A DNA stretch of 64,000 bases from Solilutibacter silvestris. Lineage in GTDB: Bacteria; Pseudomonadota; Gammaproteobacteria; Xanthomonadales; Xanthomonadaceae. The DNA lies in the NCBI RefSeq assembly GCF_002895945.1, contig NZ_NPZB01000001.1, positions 1,441,501 through 1,505,500 of the forward strand, in the 5' to 3' direction. The position numbers and the translations under genes were made by a program. Below are positions 29,611-43,420 of this stretch, piece after piece. The notes beneath the pieces were generated by a model. It searched no databases, had not been told where the DNA came from, and saw only the letters and a list, made by a program, of their open reading frames with translations. The number at the start of each line of letters is the position of its first letter. The stretch's first letter is position 1.

Positions 29611-32493
29611 TTACATGAAGTTGTATTCCACCAACGCATTGAAGGCGCGTCCGCGCGGATCGGCCACGCGCGCTTCCCATGCGGCGCCGTCGCCATCATC
29701 CAGATAGCGGATGGTGAACGGTGGTTTGGTATTGAGCAGGTTGCGGATGCCGAAGGTCAGCCTCAGGTTTTTGGCGGCATTCCAGCTGGCACTGTAGTTG
29801 TAGGTGATGTATGCCTTCACGTTGGGATCCCAGTCCGGCGGGCGGTAACCGTTGGCGATGCCCGGCGGTTGCCAGTCCTTGTAGCCGCCGCGATAGACCT
29901 GGGTCAGGGTATGCGCCCAGTTGCCCTTGCGCCAGCTGAAGTCGAGCGTGTGCTTCCACTTGATCGGCAGGTTGAAGTAGCGGTCGTATTCGCCCACCAG
30001 GTTGTCGCTGTAGGGCAGGTCATCGAAGCTCTTGGTCCGGAAGGCCTGCAGGTAATTGCCGTTGAGGTGGACATTCCAGTTGCCGCCGGCGAGCTTGCCG
30101 CCGACATTGGCATCCAGTTCGATGCCGCGGGTCAGGGTGCCGCCGGTGTTGATGTAGCGTTGGTCGACGTCGATGATGTTGCCGCTGGAATCACGAATGA
30201 AGTTGGACGCGTACAGGGGATAGTTCGCGGTCATCGTGCTCAGGCTGAAGCCGCTGCGGATCGTGTTGGTGCGCTCGATTTCCCACCAGTCCACGGTGAG
30301 GTTGCTGTTGCGCGTGGGCGCGAGGACGAAGCCGATGCTCTTCTGCTTGGCCTTTTCCGGCGCCAGCTTGGGATTGCCGCCGCTGAGGATATTGGGGCGG
30401 ATCTGCACGCTGCAGTTGACGACATTCGGATTGAATTGGCCCTTCGGGCAGATTGCCGGATCGGCCAGGTCGAGGCCGGTGTATTGGCTTTCGGTGACAC
30501 CACGGAAGAGCTTGGCGAAATCGGGCACCTTGAACCCGGTGCTGTACGAGCCGCGGAAGGCCAGCCAGTCCACCGGCTGCCACTTGAACGAGTACTTGGG
30601 ATTGGTGGTGCCGCCAAAACCGTCATATCTGTCGTGGCGCACTGCCAGATCCAGTGACAGGCTGTCGAACACCGGCACGTTGAATTCGGCGAATATCGCT
30701 TTCACGTTGCGTGTCTTCTTCGGCATGTAATTCGCCGAATCACCGGGTGGGCCGAAGACAAAGGCATTGCCCAGCGCCCATTGTGCCGGCCCATCGAACT
30801 GGTATTCCTCGCGGCGCACATCGACGCCGACGGCGGCCTGCACCTTCTCCTTGGCCCACAGATGGAAGCCGAGGCTGCCGCTGAAGCTGGCATCGAACGT
30901 GGTCATGGCGGTGGTGCCGTTGTACAACTCCAGGCCGGTGGCATCGGCTGCGGCCAATGCGGCCTCGGCTGCCGCCGATTGCGTTTGTCCGGGCATCAGG
31001 AACGGGTTGAGCACGCCATTCTTCAGCATCGCTTTCAGTTGCGGCGTGTAGTAGTAGCCACCCGCAAGGGTCGACTGGGCCTTGCTCTGCGCGCGCGACA
31101 GGCCGACGTTGTAATCCCAGGTGCCAAGGGTGCCGGTCAGGCCGAGCAGCAGGCGGTAGGCCTTGGTCGTGGTTTCAAGTTGGCGCGGGCCGCAGGCCTC
31201 GCAGCGCCAGCGGTAGGTGATCGGCTTGCCATAGACCAGGTTGGCCTGTGGACCAAAGTAATTGAGCAACTGATTGTAGATCGAGTCGTAGGTCGCCTTG
31301 GTGTTCGCGTTCAACTCGTAGGCGTCAAGCTGGGTGGCACTGGCATTGATGCTGGTCGAGAGTTGTTGCGCTTCGAACTGGCGCTTCGACGTGACTTTCG
31401 AAGCCATGAATTCGGCAAAAAACTCATGGTGCTCGCCGATCCTGAAAGTGGCGCGACCGATTGCCTGCAAGGTTTTCACTGGCTGCTGGATGGTGCGCGC
31501 GCGGCCGTAATCCCAGGCGCAGGCGAAACTGGCACTGGGGCTGGCCCAGATATTCGCGTCGTACGGGCCCATCATGTCGCCACCGTTGGCGCAGCCGGCA
31601 CCGCCGGGCAGGTTGAGCGTGTTGATCGACGTCTTGGTGAGGCCACTGGCCGGGTCTTTCAGGCCACTGCCGATCATGCTGCCGGTGCCGGTGCCGACTG
31701 TAGCGAACGGTGTGCCGCGGGTATCCGGGGACAGGCCGCGATTCGGCTGGAAACTGTTGGCGAAGTCGCGCTGGTTGCCGCGGAGGGCGTCGTTCTTCTT
31801 CGCATTCACTGCGGCCCAGACATTCCAGCGGTCCTTGTCGAGGTTGCCCCAGCCGCCGAGCATGCTGGCGTGGTAGATGTTGCCGCCGCCTTCCTGGGTG
31901 ACGTCCACGCCGGAGGTCAGTTGCAGGCCCTGATAGTCGGTGCGGGTGATGAAGTTGATGACGCCGCCGATGGCGTCGGTGCCGTAGATCGCCGATGCAC
32001 CGTCGCGCAACACTTCCACGCGATCGATGGCGGCGAAGGGAATCGAGTTCAGGTCCACCACCTGGCCAGCAAGGCCGTGTGCGGCCACGCGCCTGCCGTT
32101 GAGCAGGACCAGCGTGGCATCGGCGCCCTGTCCACGCAGGTTGGCGCCGGACACACCGTTGTTGCCGCGCGTGCCGGGAGGAGCGATACCGCTGTTGGCG
32201 GCCAGGCTGTCGGGACTGTTGCTGGCGATGTTCAGTTGTTGCAGCAACTGTTCCGCCGAGGTGATGCCTTGCGCCTGGATCTCGGCCCTGTGGATGATGG
32301 TGACCGGCATCGCCGCTTCCACGTCCGTGCGCTTGATGCGCGAACCGGTGACTGTCACCGTGCCGAGGCTGCTCTTGTCCGGCTGCTGGGTGGCGGAAAC
32401 CTGATCGGCCTGCTGGGCAAAGGCGGGCAAGGACAGCGCCGCGAGGAGCGCGATGGAAAGGCGATGGGCGACAGGCGCCGTGCGATTTGGCAT
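29611..32493 (-). CDS. TonB-dependent outer membrane receptor
   Basis: A 960-residue TonB-dependent receptor. The signal peptide ends at about PAFAQ (residue 27). A TonB-box-like stretch (LGTVTVTGSRIKRTD) precedes the plug domain, which contains LRGQGADATLVLLNGRRVA and IDRVEVLRDGASAIYGTDAIGGVINFIT. The 22-strand barrel ends FNALVEYNFM. This subgroup, with SRI(K/R)RTD after the TonB box, is greatly expanded in xanthomonads and often linked to peptide or carbohydrate uptake; the substrate here is unknown. Codon use is like its neighbours. Promoter elements in the 235-base divergent gap were not clear to me. Confidence 0.93.
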   Translation of the reverse strand: MPNRTAPVAHRLSIALLAALSLPAFAQQADQVSATQQPDKSSLGTVTVTGSRIKRTDVEAAMPVTIIHRAEIQAQGITSAEQLLQQLNIASNSPDSLAANSGIAPPGTRGNNGVSGANLRGQGADATLVLLNGRRVAAHGLAGQVVDLNSIPFAAIDRVEVLRDGASAIYGTDAIGGVINFITRTDYQGLQLTSGVDVTQEGGGNIYHASMLGGWGNLDKDRWNVWAAVNAKKNDALRGNQRDFANSFQPNRGLSPDTRGTPFATVGTGTGSMIGSGLKDPASGLTKTSINTLNLPGGAGCANGGDMMGPYDANIWASPSASFACAWDYGRARTIQQPVKTLQAIGRATFRIGEHHEFFAEFMASKVTSKRQFEAQQLSTSINASATQLDAYELNANTKATYDSIYNQLLNYFGPQANLVYGKPITYRWRCEACGPRQLETTTKAYRLLLGLTGTLGTWDYNVGLSRAQSKAQSTLAGGYYYTPQLKAMLKNGVLNPFLMPGQTQSAAAEAALAAADATGLELYNGTTAMTTFDASFSGSLGFHLWAKEKVQAAVGVDVRREEYQFDGPAQWALGNAFVFGPPGDSANYMPKKTRNVKAIFAEFNVPVFDSLSLDLAVRHDRYDGFGGTTNPKYSFKWQPVDWLAFRGSYSTGFKVPDFAKLFRGVTESQYTGLDLADPAICPKGQFNPNVVNCSVQIRPNILSGGNPKLAPEKAKQKSIGFVLAPTRNSNLTVDWWEIERTNTIRSGFSLSTMTANYPLYASNFIRDSSGNIIDVDQRYINTGGTLTRGIELDANVGGKLAGGNWNVHLNGNYLQAFRTKSFDDLPYSDNLVGEYDRYFNLPIKWKHTLDFSWRKGNWAHTLTQVYRGGYKDWQPPGIANGYRPPDWDPNVKAYITYNYSASWNAAKNLRLTFGIRNLLNTKPPFTIRYLDDGDGAAWEARVADPRGRAFNALVEYNFM

Positions 32494-32728
32494 GAGTCCC
32501 TCTTAGACGATGAATGCGATGTGCGGGATGTCCCAGCGCGCTCCCGGCACGCGGCGTTGACTCCGCGTCATGTTCCGGTCACGTTCGATTCACAATCTAG
32601 ACGATTTTCGCCAACCGCGCAGTATTGCGATGCCGCAACCGTCACGAAGGTGCGGGGCAATCACCGAAAGCCGGGCGAAGGGTCGAAAATCCATCATTTG
32701 CTGAAGTCATTCATTCTCACGAACCAGC

Positions 32729-33694
32729 ATGCGCGACGAGATCGTCCGATATTTCCTGCTCGCCACGATCCAGGTCCTGGTGATCGCGCTGGTGTTCCGG
32801 CCGATGGAGCGACGCTGGCCGGTCGAGCAGTGGACGGATCATCGCGCCACCCGGATCGATCGTGCCTATACGTTGATCAAGCTGTTCGGCGTGCTGCCAT
32901 TGTTCGCCTATGGCGTGCTCGCGTCGCTGGGCCATTTCTTTGGTGATGACGGCAACGATGCGGCTGGCGTGATCAGCGTGCAGCAATTCATTCCATGGTT
33001 CGATCACCATCCGTTGCTGTTGTTTTTCGTCTATTACGCGATCTACGATTTCACCTACTACGCGATCCACCGCCTGCAGCACGCGATTCCGTGGTGGTGG
33101 GCATTGCACAGCCTGCATCACAGCCAGCGCCAGATCGGCTGCTGGTCGAACGATCGCGATCATTACCTCGACGATCTGCTGGAATCATTGATCGTCGCCG
33201 GCGTCGCGGTGCTGATCGGCGTGTCGCCAGTGGAGTACGCGGTGATCGTGCTGTCGGGCGAGTTGTTGCAGAACCTCAGCCACGCCAATGTGCGTTTGCG
33301 CTTCGGCCCGGTGCTGGACAAGCTGGTGGTCGATCCGCGCTACCACCGCCTGCACCACATGCGTGTCGATCCCGAACGACCGACGCTGCACGCCTGCAAT
33401 TACGCGCTGGTGTTCCCGCTGTGGGACATCGTGTTCGGCACCGCGCTGTACGGTGAAGCGCCGCGGCCGACCGGCGTCGGCGATCCGATGGTGGATGCCG
33501 ACAATCGTCGCGGCATCGTCGCGCAGCAACTGTATGTGCTGAAGCGTTTCTGGGGCGCGTTCCGCTGCCGCGCCGGCTGGCGGCCGGGCGATGTCGCGTT
33601 CAACACGAATTACCGGCCGGTGTCGGTGCGTGACTTCGACTTGCACGCACTGGAGGAGAGTCAGGTGCCGTTGAAAAGCTCATCGCCCGGCTGA
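32729..33694 (+). CDS. Fatty acid hydroxylase / sterol desaturase family protein
   Basis: A 321-residue membrane protein of the di-iron hydroxylase superfamily. Histidine clusters are visible: IHRLQH, ALHSLHHS, NLSHANV and YHRLHHM, the eight-His pattern that binds two irons. Hydrophobic segments lie at about 8-24, 50-68, 95-115 and 155-180. Family members hydroxylate or desaturate lipids and carotenoids with O2. The substrate is not evident from context: the neighbours are a divergent TonB receptor and gcvP. It has its own 235-base upstream region. Confidence 0.9.
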   Translation: MRDEIVRYFLLATIQVLVIALVFRPMERRWPVEQWTDHRATRIDRAYTLIKLFGVLPLFAYGVLASLGHFFGDDGNDAAGVISVQQFIPWFDHHPLLLFFVYYAIYDFTYYAIHRLQHAIPWWWALHSLHHSQRQIGCWSNDRDHYLDDLLESLIVAGVAVLIGVSPVEYAVIVLSGELLQNLSHANVRLRFGPVLDKLVVDPRYHRLHHMRVDPERPTLHACNYALVFPLWDIVFGTALYGEAPRPTGVGDPMVDADNRRGIVAQQLYVLKRFWGAFRCRAGWRPGDVAFNTNYRPVSVRDFDLHALEESQVPLKSSSPG

Positions 33695-33874
33695 GCGCCT
33701 TTAGCGGTTATCCGCAGTGTCCGACACGCCGTGAATCCATCCATGGAGGCTCGACTCGGCGTCCATGCCTCGTATGGTCGGCCACTGCGGACGAACCGCA
33801 CGGCGCTGCCGGTGGCGAGTTTTTTGCTCTTCTCTTGAAAGCAACAACACGCCCACGCCAGCCAGCGCGTGCGA

Positions 33875-36817
<2,943 letters not shown>

Positions 36818-36894
36818 GGCAGCGACCTCGGGCAGGGAGTGGGGAACGAACATCGGTCGCACCCATGCGCTGCATGCGCAAAGACACTTGCGTG

Positions 36895-37064
36895 TTCGCC
36901 CCTCTGTCCTTTTGCCTGAGAGTTTGGACGGCGAACCGTCTTGCCCCTTCGGCGCCGGCATGTGGCCGGTCTCTCCAGAGTGTTGCCGCTTGCGATGGTT
37001 CGGAGCCTGAGCGATTGCGGGCGGTTGCGCCTTCGGCAGCGGTTTGCACCGCTTCTCCCATTGC
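36895..37064 (-). ncRNA. Tandem glycine riboswitch upstream of gcvP
   Basis: Two consecutive glycine aptamers are readable on the - strand. The gcvP-proximal one (about 36897-36982) has CTCTGGAGAG, GCCGAAGGGGCAA, and ACTCTCAGGCAAAAGGACAG, all close to consensus. The distal one (about 36983-37062) has GGGAGAAGC, GCCGAAGGCGCAA and CGCTCAGGC, a more diverged copy. The short linker between them is typical of cooperative tandem switches. In known cases glycine binding turns gcv expression on. Confidence 0.93.
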
Positions 37065-37070
37065 CGGGGA

Positions 37071-37076
37071 ATTATA
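37071..37076 (-). promoter_or_regulatory. Probable -10 box of the gcvP promoter
   Basis: A perfect TATAAT on the - strand lies just upstream of the distal glycine aptamer, placing the transcript start at about 37063, at the edge of the riboswitch. No convincing -35 is visible. The divergent MFS gene begins 70 bases further on. Confidence 0.6.
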
Positions 37077-37146
37077 CGATGTGGTCGCCTGTGACTGCCG
37101 GTTACCATGTCTGAATGGAACCAGCCACCAGCCTGACGCATTGACC

Positions 37147-38403
37147 ATGGCGAAACCGGCAGCTTTATCAGCCCTGCGTCTCGCCCCGGTGCTGGGCGCC
37201 TTGGCGATGATCGGGCCGTTCTCGATCGACACCATCTTCCCGGCGTTTCCGCGCATCGGCGCGCAGTTCGGCGCCGACAAACTGGCGATGCAGCAGACCA
37301 TCAGCGCCTATCTGTTCGCCTACGCGCTGATGAGCATCGCGCACGGCCCGCTGTCCGATGCCTTGGGACGACGACGGGTGATTCTCGCCGGGCTGGCGAT
37401 GTTCGGGTTGGCGTCGGTGGGCTGCGCGCTATCGACCAGCCTGCCGATGTTGCTGGCGTTCCGCGTGCTGCAGGGCTTGTCGGCGGGCGTGGGCTTGATC
37501 GTCGGGCGTGCAGTGATCCGCGACGTGCTGCATGGTCACGATGCGCAACGGTTGATGAGCCAGGTGTCGATGATCTTCGGCATCGCCCCGGCGATCGCGC
37601 CGTTGGTCGGTGCATGGTTGCTCGGCTGGTCGCGCTGGCCGGCGATTTTCTGGTTCCTCGCGGTGTTCGCGTTGGTGTTGAGCGCTGCCGTGGTGTGGCG
37701 ATTGCCGGAAACCCATCCAATCGAATCGCGGCAACCATTGCGCGTTGCGCCGATGGTGCGTGGTTACTGGGCGATGTTGCGCGATCCGCCTTTCCTGCGC
37801 CTGGCATTGGCGGGCAGCCTCAATTTCGCCGCGTTGTTCCTCTACATCGCGTCGGCACCGGCGCTGGTGCTTGATCACCTCCGTCTCGGGCAAAACGGCT
37901 TCGGCTGGTTCTTCATCCCGATGATCGGCGGGATGATGCTGGGCGCGTTTGTTTCGGGACGATTGGCTGGACGCATGGATGGCACCGCGCAGATCCGCAT
38001 CGGCTTCGCCTGCTGTATTGCCGCCGCGCTGCTCAATGCGGCATATCACTACGCGGTCGTCGTACCTGCGGTGCTGCCGACGGTGTTGCCGGTGGCATTG
38101 AATTCCTTCGGCATCGCGCTTGTGTTCCCGATCCTCACGTTGGCGATCCTCGACATGTTCCCGGCGGTGCGCGGCGCGGCGTCATCGATGCAGGCCTTCA
38201 TCGGCCTGTTGGCGAATGCACTGGTGGCGGGGCTGGTGTCGCCGTGGTTGAGCGGCGATCTGTTCCATCTCGCATTGGCGGCGGGACTGTTGAGCGTATT
38301 GGCATGGCTGTTCTGGCGCTGGGAATATCACCGTCGTTCGCGACCACCACGCACACCGCAGGATGCGGATGAAGCACGCGCGCTGGAGCCGACCAATCCC
38401 TGA
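37147..38403 (+). CDS. Bcr/CflA family multidrug efflux transporter
   Basis: A 418-residue major facilitator with about 12 membrane segments. The motif-A loop [19 protein letters not shown] (about 65-83), the early motif [15 protein letters not shown] and [10 protein letters not shown] identify the Bcr/CflA (DHA1) drug:H+ antiporter group. Natural substrates could include drugs or excreted metabolites. The start ATG 37147 gives [10 protein letters not shown]. It is divergent from gcvP, sharing about 70 bases of promoter region with the riboswitch leader. Confidence 0.92.
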   Translation: MAKPAALSALRLAPVLGALAMIGPFSIDTIFPAFPRIGAQFGADKLAMQQTISAYLFAYALMSIAHGPLSDALGRRRVILAGLAMFGLASVGCALSTSLPMLLAFRVLQGLSAGVGLIVGRAVIRDVLHGHDAQRLMSQVSMIFGIAPAIAPLVGAWLLGWSRWPAIFWFLAVFALVLSAAVVWRLPETHPIESRQPLRVAPMVRGYWAMLRDPPFLRLALAGSLNFAALFLYIASAPALVLDHLRLGQNGFGWFFIPMIGGMMLGAFVSGRLAGRMDGTAQIRIGFACCIAAALLNAAYHYAVVVPAVLPTVLPVALNSFGIALVFPILTLAILDMFPAVRGAASSMQAFIGLLANALVAGLVSPWLSGDLFHLALAAGLLSVLAWLFWRWEYHRRSRPPRTPQDADEARALEPTNP

Positions 38404-38411
38404 GCGTGACC

Positions 38412-39670
38412 TCAGGCGCGACGCCGCATCCACCAGTACACCGGCGCGCCGGCCAACAGCAGTGCCGCACCCCACAGCAGTGCTTCCTGGCCGATACCCG
38501 AGATCGCATAGAGCGCGAATGCCAGGCCGATCGCCGCAACCACGCGTCCGCGACGATCACCGCGGCGCAACCACGCGCCGGCGCCCGCCAGGTACGGCAG
38601 CAAGGTCGCGGCGGTGGACAGCAGGATCGAGAACGTGAACAACTGCACCAGCGAACGCGTGTAGTTGGCGACGATCAGGAACGTCGACAACAGGCTGCTC
38701 GCCACCAGCGCGAAACGCGGCGTGCCGTTCGCGTCCAGGCGTGCGAACGCAGCGGGCAGGAATCCGTCGCGCGCTGCCGCCAACGGCACCTGCGCCGACA
38801 ACAGCACCCAGCCGTTGAGCGCGCCGAGACATGCCACCGCCATCAACGCGGCGATCGCCACGCCGGCGCCGTTCCCCCACAACTGGCGCGCGGCGTCGGC
38901 CATCGGCGCCGATGAATTCCTGAGCAGATCCGGAGCGACGATCCCGGTCACCGCAGTGCAGGCGAGCACGGTCACCACGCCTGCCAGCAGCGCACCGAAC
39001 ACCGTGGCACGCGGAATGGTGCGTTCCGGATTTTCGGTATCGCCGGCCGGAACCGTGGCCGATTCGAATCCGAGCATTGCCCACAGCGTGAGGGCAGCGG
39101 TGGCATTGATGGCTGCGGGAAACGACATGCCCACGGGGTGTGTGAACACCAGATTGTGGCGATTGATGAACCAGACCGCGACCAGCGCGAACAACAGCAA
39201 CGGCACGAATTTCATCGCGGTCAACACGATCTGCGCACGACCGGCCTCGCGGATGCCGGCGAGGTTGATGGCGAGGCACGCCCATAATGCGAACAATGCG
39301 CAGGCCGCGGATCGCACCGGCGTCGCCGCGAGTGCAGGGAACAAGGCGCCGACGCTGCCGGCGAACGCCACCGAAATCGCGGCGATGGCGCTCCAGATCG
39401 AGACCCAGTAACTCCACGCCACCAGGAATCCGGCAGCATCGCCGAACCCTGCGCGCGCGAACGCATACGGGCCGCCGGTATGCGGCCATTTCATCGCCAG
39501 GCGTGCGAACGTCGCCGCCAGCGCCAGCGTGCCGGTCAACGTGATCGCCCAACCGATCAACGCCGTCGCGCCGAACGGTGCCAGCGAGGCCGGCAGCAGG
39601 AAGACGCCGCTGCCGATCATGTTGCCGACCACCAACGCGGTGGCCGACCAGATGCCGAGCGCGCGGCGGT

Positions 39671-39674
<4 letters not shown>
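38412..39674 (-). CDS. APC-family amino acid permease (paired with Rieske oxygenase)
   Basis: A 420-residue permease with about 12 membrane segments. TM1 motif VVGNMIGSGVFLLPASLAPFG and TM6 region LWAMLGFESATVPAGDTENPERTIPRAT place it in the APC superfamily, close to the arginine/agmatine, putrescine and lysine exchanger group. The ATG overlaps the stop of the upstream Rieske oxygenase gene by 4 bases, so the two are coupled. It probably imports the oxygenase substrate or exports a product; this is inference. It ends 8 bases from the convergent MFS gene. Confidence 0.88.
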
Positions 39675-40735
<1,061 letters not shown>

Positions 40736-41017
40736 GGGCCGAGTATCGCGCGAAAATTGCCGGGCATGCGTGGTTCTGTTCCCCGCCCCTGGCCGGTCCC
40801 GGCGTCGGCAGAAATTTCGACGTGGATACGCGGTGCACTCAATCAGGGTGATGCCCACTCCAATTCCGCAAGGAAGTTTTGCCAGCGACGATTCGAGGCG
40901 AAAATTTCACGCTGCTGTTCCATTCGCGCAGCGCAGGATCCCGTGCAACCGGCAACACTATCGCTCGGGATATTCAAGGAGTGGCAGTGGGCCACAGGGA
41001 GGTGGCCTGCCGGTGCA

Positions 41018-41500
41018 CTACGCCAGCCGACGTTCCGCAACCACCAGCCCGCGTTGTTGCAACCAGCTCCACGCATCTTCCGCATCCTCTTCGACATAGG
41101 CGCGCGCGCTGCCGAGTCGAAAGGTGTAGCCCCAGGCGTCCATGTCGGCGAACAGGCGATCGCGACCGTAACCGGGCAATGCCTCGGCCAGCAGCGATTG
41201 CAGGACGAGGACCGCATTTTCTTCATCGATGGAATCGGTGGCATCGGTGTGGACGCCGGATCGCCGCTCCGGCGGCAGCACGATCAGGTGCCCGGCTTCG
41301 TGCAACAGCGAATGCACCGGCGTGTCGCTGCGCGCGTAGACAGTGTTGCCGACGATGCCGGCTTCGGTGTCGCCCCAATAGGTGCCGGGAATCGCTTCGC
41401 CATCGGCGACGCGAACCAGTTCGAGCCGATAGCGGTCGAGCAGCGCCGCACAATCAACCCACTCGATGTCGGCGAGACGGGTGACCGCAGACTCAGGCAT
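41018..41500 (-). CDS. Hypothetical protein with HEAGH zincin motif
   Basis: A 160-residue protein with the sequence HSLLHEAGHLIVLPPERR, which contains an HExxH zinc site, followed about 20 residues later by DEENAVLVLQSLLAE that could supply the third ligand (Glu). This is the layout of small gluzincin or ImmA/IrrE-like metallopeptidases. No signal peptide or membrane segment is visible. The ATG at 41500 overlaps the minE stop by 8 bases, so it is cotranscribed with minCDE. I do not recognise a named family; function unknown. A 282-base gene-free stretch follows before the Rieske gene, holding only short hairpins. Confidence 0.75.
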   Translation of the reverse strand: MPESAVTRLADIEWVDCAALLDRYRLELVRVADGEAIPGTYWGDTEAGIVGNTVYARSDTPVHSLLHEAGHLIVLPPERRSGVHTDATDSIDEENAVLVLQSLLAEALPGYGRDRLFADMDAWGYTFRLGSARAYVEEDAEDAWSWLQQRGLVVAERRLA

Positions 41501-41759
41501 CAAATCCCGCGCGCGGGTCCGGCAATTCCACCGAGATGTCGAGCACGTCGTAGTCGCCGTGCTTTTCCTTGGCGACCTTGATCGAGTCTTCCGGCACGTG
41601 CACGTACTTGCGGATCACCTCGATCAACTCCTGGCGCAGGCGCGGCAGGAAGTCGGGCGCACCGGCCTCGCTGCGCTGTTCGGCGATGATCACCTGCAGG
41701 CGGTTCTTGGCGGTATTGGCCGACTGCGGGCGGGGTTTCAGGAAATCAAAGATGCCCAT
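41493..41759 (-). CDS. minE: Cell division topological specificity factor MinE
   Basis: MinE stimulates MinD ATPase and drives pole-to-pole oscillation. The 88-residue protein has the membrane-targeting start MGIFDFLKPR, the MinD-binding segment AKNRLQVIIAEQR (about 17-29) and the dimerisation domain LRQELIEVIRKYVHV. It follows minD by 2 bases. Normal length. Confidence 0.96.
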   Translation of the reverse strand: MGIFDFLKPRPQSANTAKNRLQVIIAEQRSEAGAPDFLPRLRQELIEVIRKYVHVPEDSIKVAKEKHGDYDVLDISVELPDPRAGFDA

Positions 41760-41761
41760 GC

Positions 41762-42571
41762 TCAGCCCCCGAAGATCTTGCTGAAGAAGCCCTTCTTCTC
41801 CACGGTGGTGAAGCGCATCGGTCGTTCTTCGCCGAGCAGGCGGGCGATGGCATCGTCATAGGCCGCGGCAGCATCGGATTCGGCTTCCAGGATCACCGGC
41901 TCGCCCTTGTTGGAGGCGCTCAGCACATCACCGGATTCCGGGATCACGCCGATCGCCTTGAGGCCGAGCACATCCTCGACATCCTTCACGCTGAGCATTT
42001 CGCCCTTCTCGACGCGCGTCGGGCTGTAGCGGGTGAGCAACAGCGCTTCCTGCACGCGGCCGCCTTCCTCCGCCTTCTTGGTCTTGGAGGCGAGCAGGCC
42101 GAGGATGCGATCGGAGTCGCGCACCGAGGACACTTCCGGGTTCACCACCACGATCGCGCGATCGGCGAAATACATCGCCAGGAACGCGCCTTTCTCGATG
42201 CCCGCCGGCGAATCGCAGACGATGTAGTCGAAGCCTTCGCCGTCGAGTTCCTTCAACACCTTCTCGACGCCTTCCTTGGTCAGCGCGTCCTTGTCGCGGG
42301 TCTGCGACGCGGCGAGCACGAACAGGCTGTCGAAACGCTTGTCCTTGATCAGCGACTGCTTCAGCGTGGCTTCGCCCTGGACGACGTTGACGAAGTCGTA
42401 CACCACACGGCGTTCGCAGCCCATGATCAGGTCGAGGTTGCGCAGACCGACGTCGAAGTCGATCACCGCCACTTTCTTGCCGCGCCTCGCGAGTCCGGTT
42501 GCGATGCTGGCGCTGGTGGTGGTCTTGCCAACTCCACCTTTGCCTGAAGTGACGACGATGATCTCGGCCAA
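41762..42571 (-). CDS. minD: Septum site-determining ATPase MinD
   Basis: MinD is a membrane-associated ATPase that positions MinC. The 269-residue protein has the deviant Walker A motif SGKGGVGKTTTSASIA (about 8-23), IDFDVGLRNLDLIMG, YIVCDSPAGIEKGA, and a C-terminal amphipathic membrane-targeting helix (FTTVEKKGFFSKIFGG). Gene order minC-minD-minE is standard. A 36-base gap separates it from minC. Confidence 0.97.
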   Translation of the reverse strand: MAEIIVVTSGKGGVGKTTTSASIATGLARRGKKVAVIDFDVGLRNLDLIMGCERRVVYDFVNVVQGEATLKQSLIKDKRFDSLFVLAASQTRDKDALTKEGVEKVLKELDGEGFDYIVCDSPAGIEKGAFLAMYFADRAIVVVNPEVSSVRDSDRILGLLASKTKKAEEGGRVQEALLLTRYSPTRVEKGEMLSVKDVEDVLGLKAIGVIPESGDVLSASNKGEPVILEAESDAAAAYDDAIARLLGEERPMRFTTVEKKGFFSKIFGG

Positions 42572-42607
42572 GGGTTATTCCTCCTGAAATGGGTACGACT
42601 GGTGCGC

Positions 42608-43420
42608 TCAGTCGAGCGCGGCGATCTTGAGTGTTTCATTGTCCAACCACACCTGCACCGGCTTGCCGATCAGATGGGCGGGGGCTTCGTCGGCCACGAT
42701 GTAGTGTCCGGCGACGGCCACGAGTTCGGCATGGAACTCCTGGCAGAAGATACGCGCCTGGGTGTTGCCCTGGGCGCCGGCCAGCGCGCGTCCGCGCAGC
42801 GAGCCATAGATGTGGACGGAGCCGTCGGCCATCACTTCGGCGCCGGCGCCAACGGTGCCGACCACGGTGAGGTCACGCTGTTCGGCATAGACCTGCTGGC
42901 CGGAACGCACCGGCGCGGTCATCACCAGGCCGGGGTCGGCGGCGATCGGCGGCGCGGCGGTCGGGGCCGGAGCGGGCGCATTGCGCGGTTGACCAGCCTT
43001 CGGCTGTTGTGGAGCGCTCGGTGTCGCTGCTGCAGCCGGAGCGGGCGCAGGGGCGGGAGAGACCGCTTCGCCGCCCGCGCGTTCGTACTGGGCGCGGAAT
43101 TTGGCGAGGGTGGGCAGGTCCAGCGCCTCGGCGAGACGATCGTTCTCGCTGGTGCCGTAGGCGAGCGCCACCGGAATGACCCCGGCGCCGCGCAAGGCGA
43201 CAAGCAGGGCGCGGGCCTCGTCCACGGAAGGCAGGTCGGACAATCCGCCAAAATCGACGATCACCGCGGCGCGGCGGAACAATGCCGGCGCGCGTTGCAC
43301 GCGTTCGCGCATCTCGTCGGCGAGGCGTTCGACCTCAAAGCTGCGGACCCGCAGATTGGCGATGCCGACCTGGCCGATCTTGAGATCGCCGGCCTGCTCG
43401 TAGTTCGGGGCTGCATTCAT
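42608..43420 (-). CDS. minC: Septum site-determining protein MinC
   Basis: MinC inhibits FtsZ assembly away from mid-cell. The 270-residue protein has an N-terminal FtsZ-inhibitory domain (about 10-115), a long Ala/Pro linker (about 118-165) and a C-terminal beta-helix dimerisation domain (VGTVGAGAEVMADGSVHIYGSLRGRALAGAQGN region, RIFCQEFHAELVAVAG). The ATG at 43420 overlaps the upstream GNAT stop by 4 bases. Confidence 0.95.
   Translation of the reverse strand: MNAAPNYEQAGDLKIGQVGIANLRVRSFEVERLADEMRERVQRAPALFRRAAVIVDFGGLSDLPSVDEARALLVALRGAGVIPVALAYGTSENDRLAEALDLPTLAKFRAQYERAGGEAVSPAPAPAPAAAATPSAPQQPKAGQPRNAPAPAPTAAPPIAADPGLVMTAPVRSGQQVYAEQRDLTVVGTVGAGAEVMADGSVHIYGSLRGRALAGAQGNTQARIFCQEFHAELVAVAGHYIVADEAPAHLIGKPVQVWLDNETLKIAALD

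Noticed and set aside
30781..32946. A 721-codon open frame on the + strand opposite the second TonB receptor
   Set aside because: Antisense artefact of GC-rich codons; the - strand receptor is complete.
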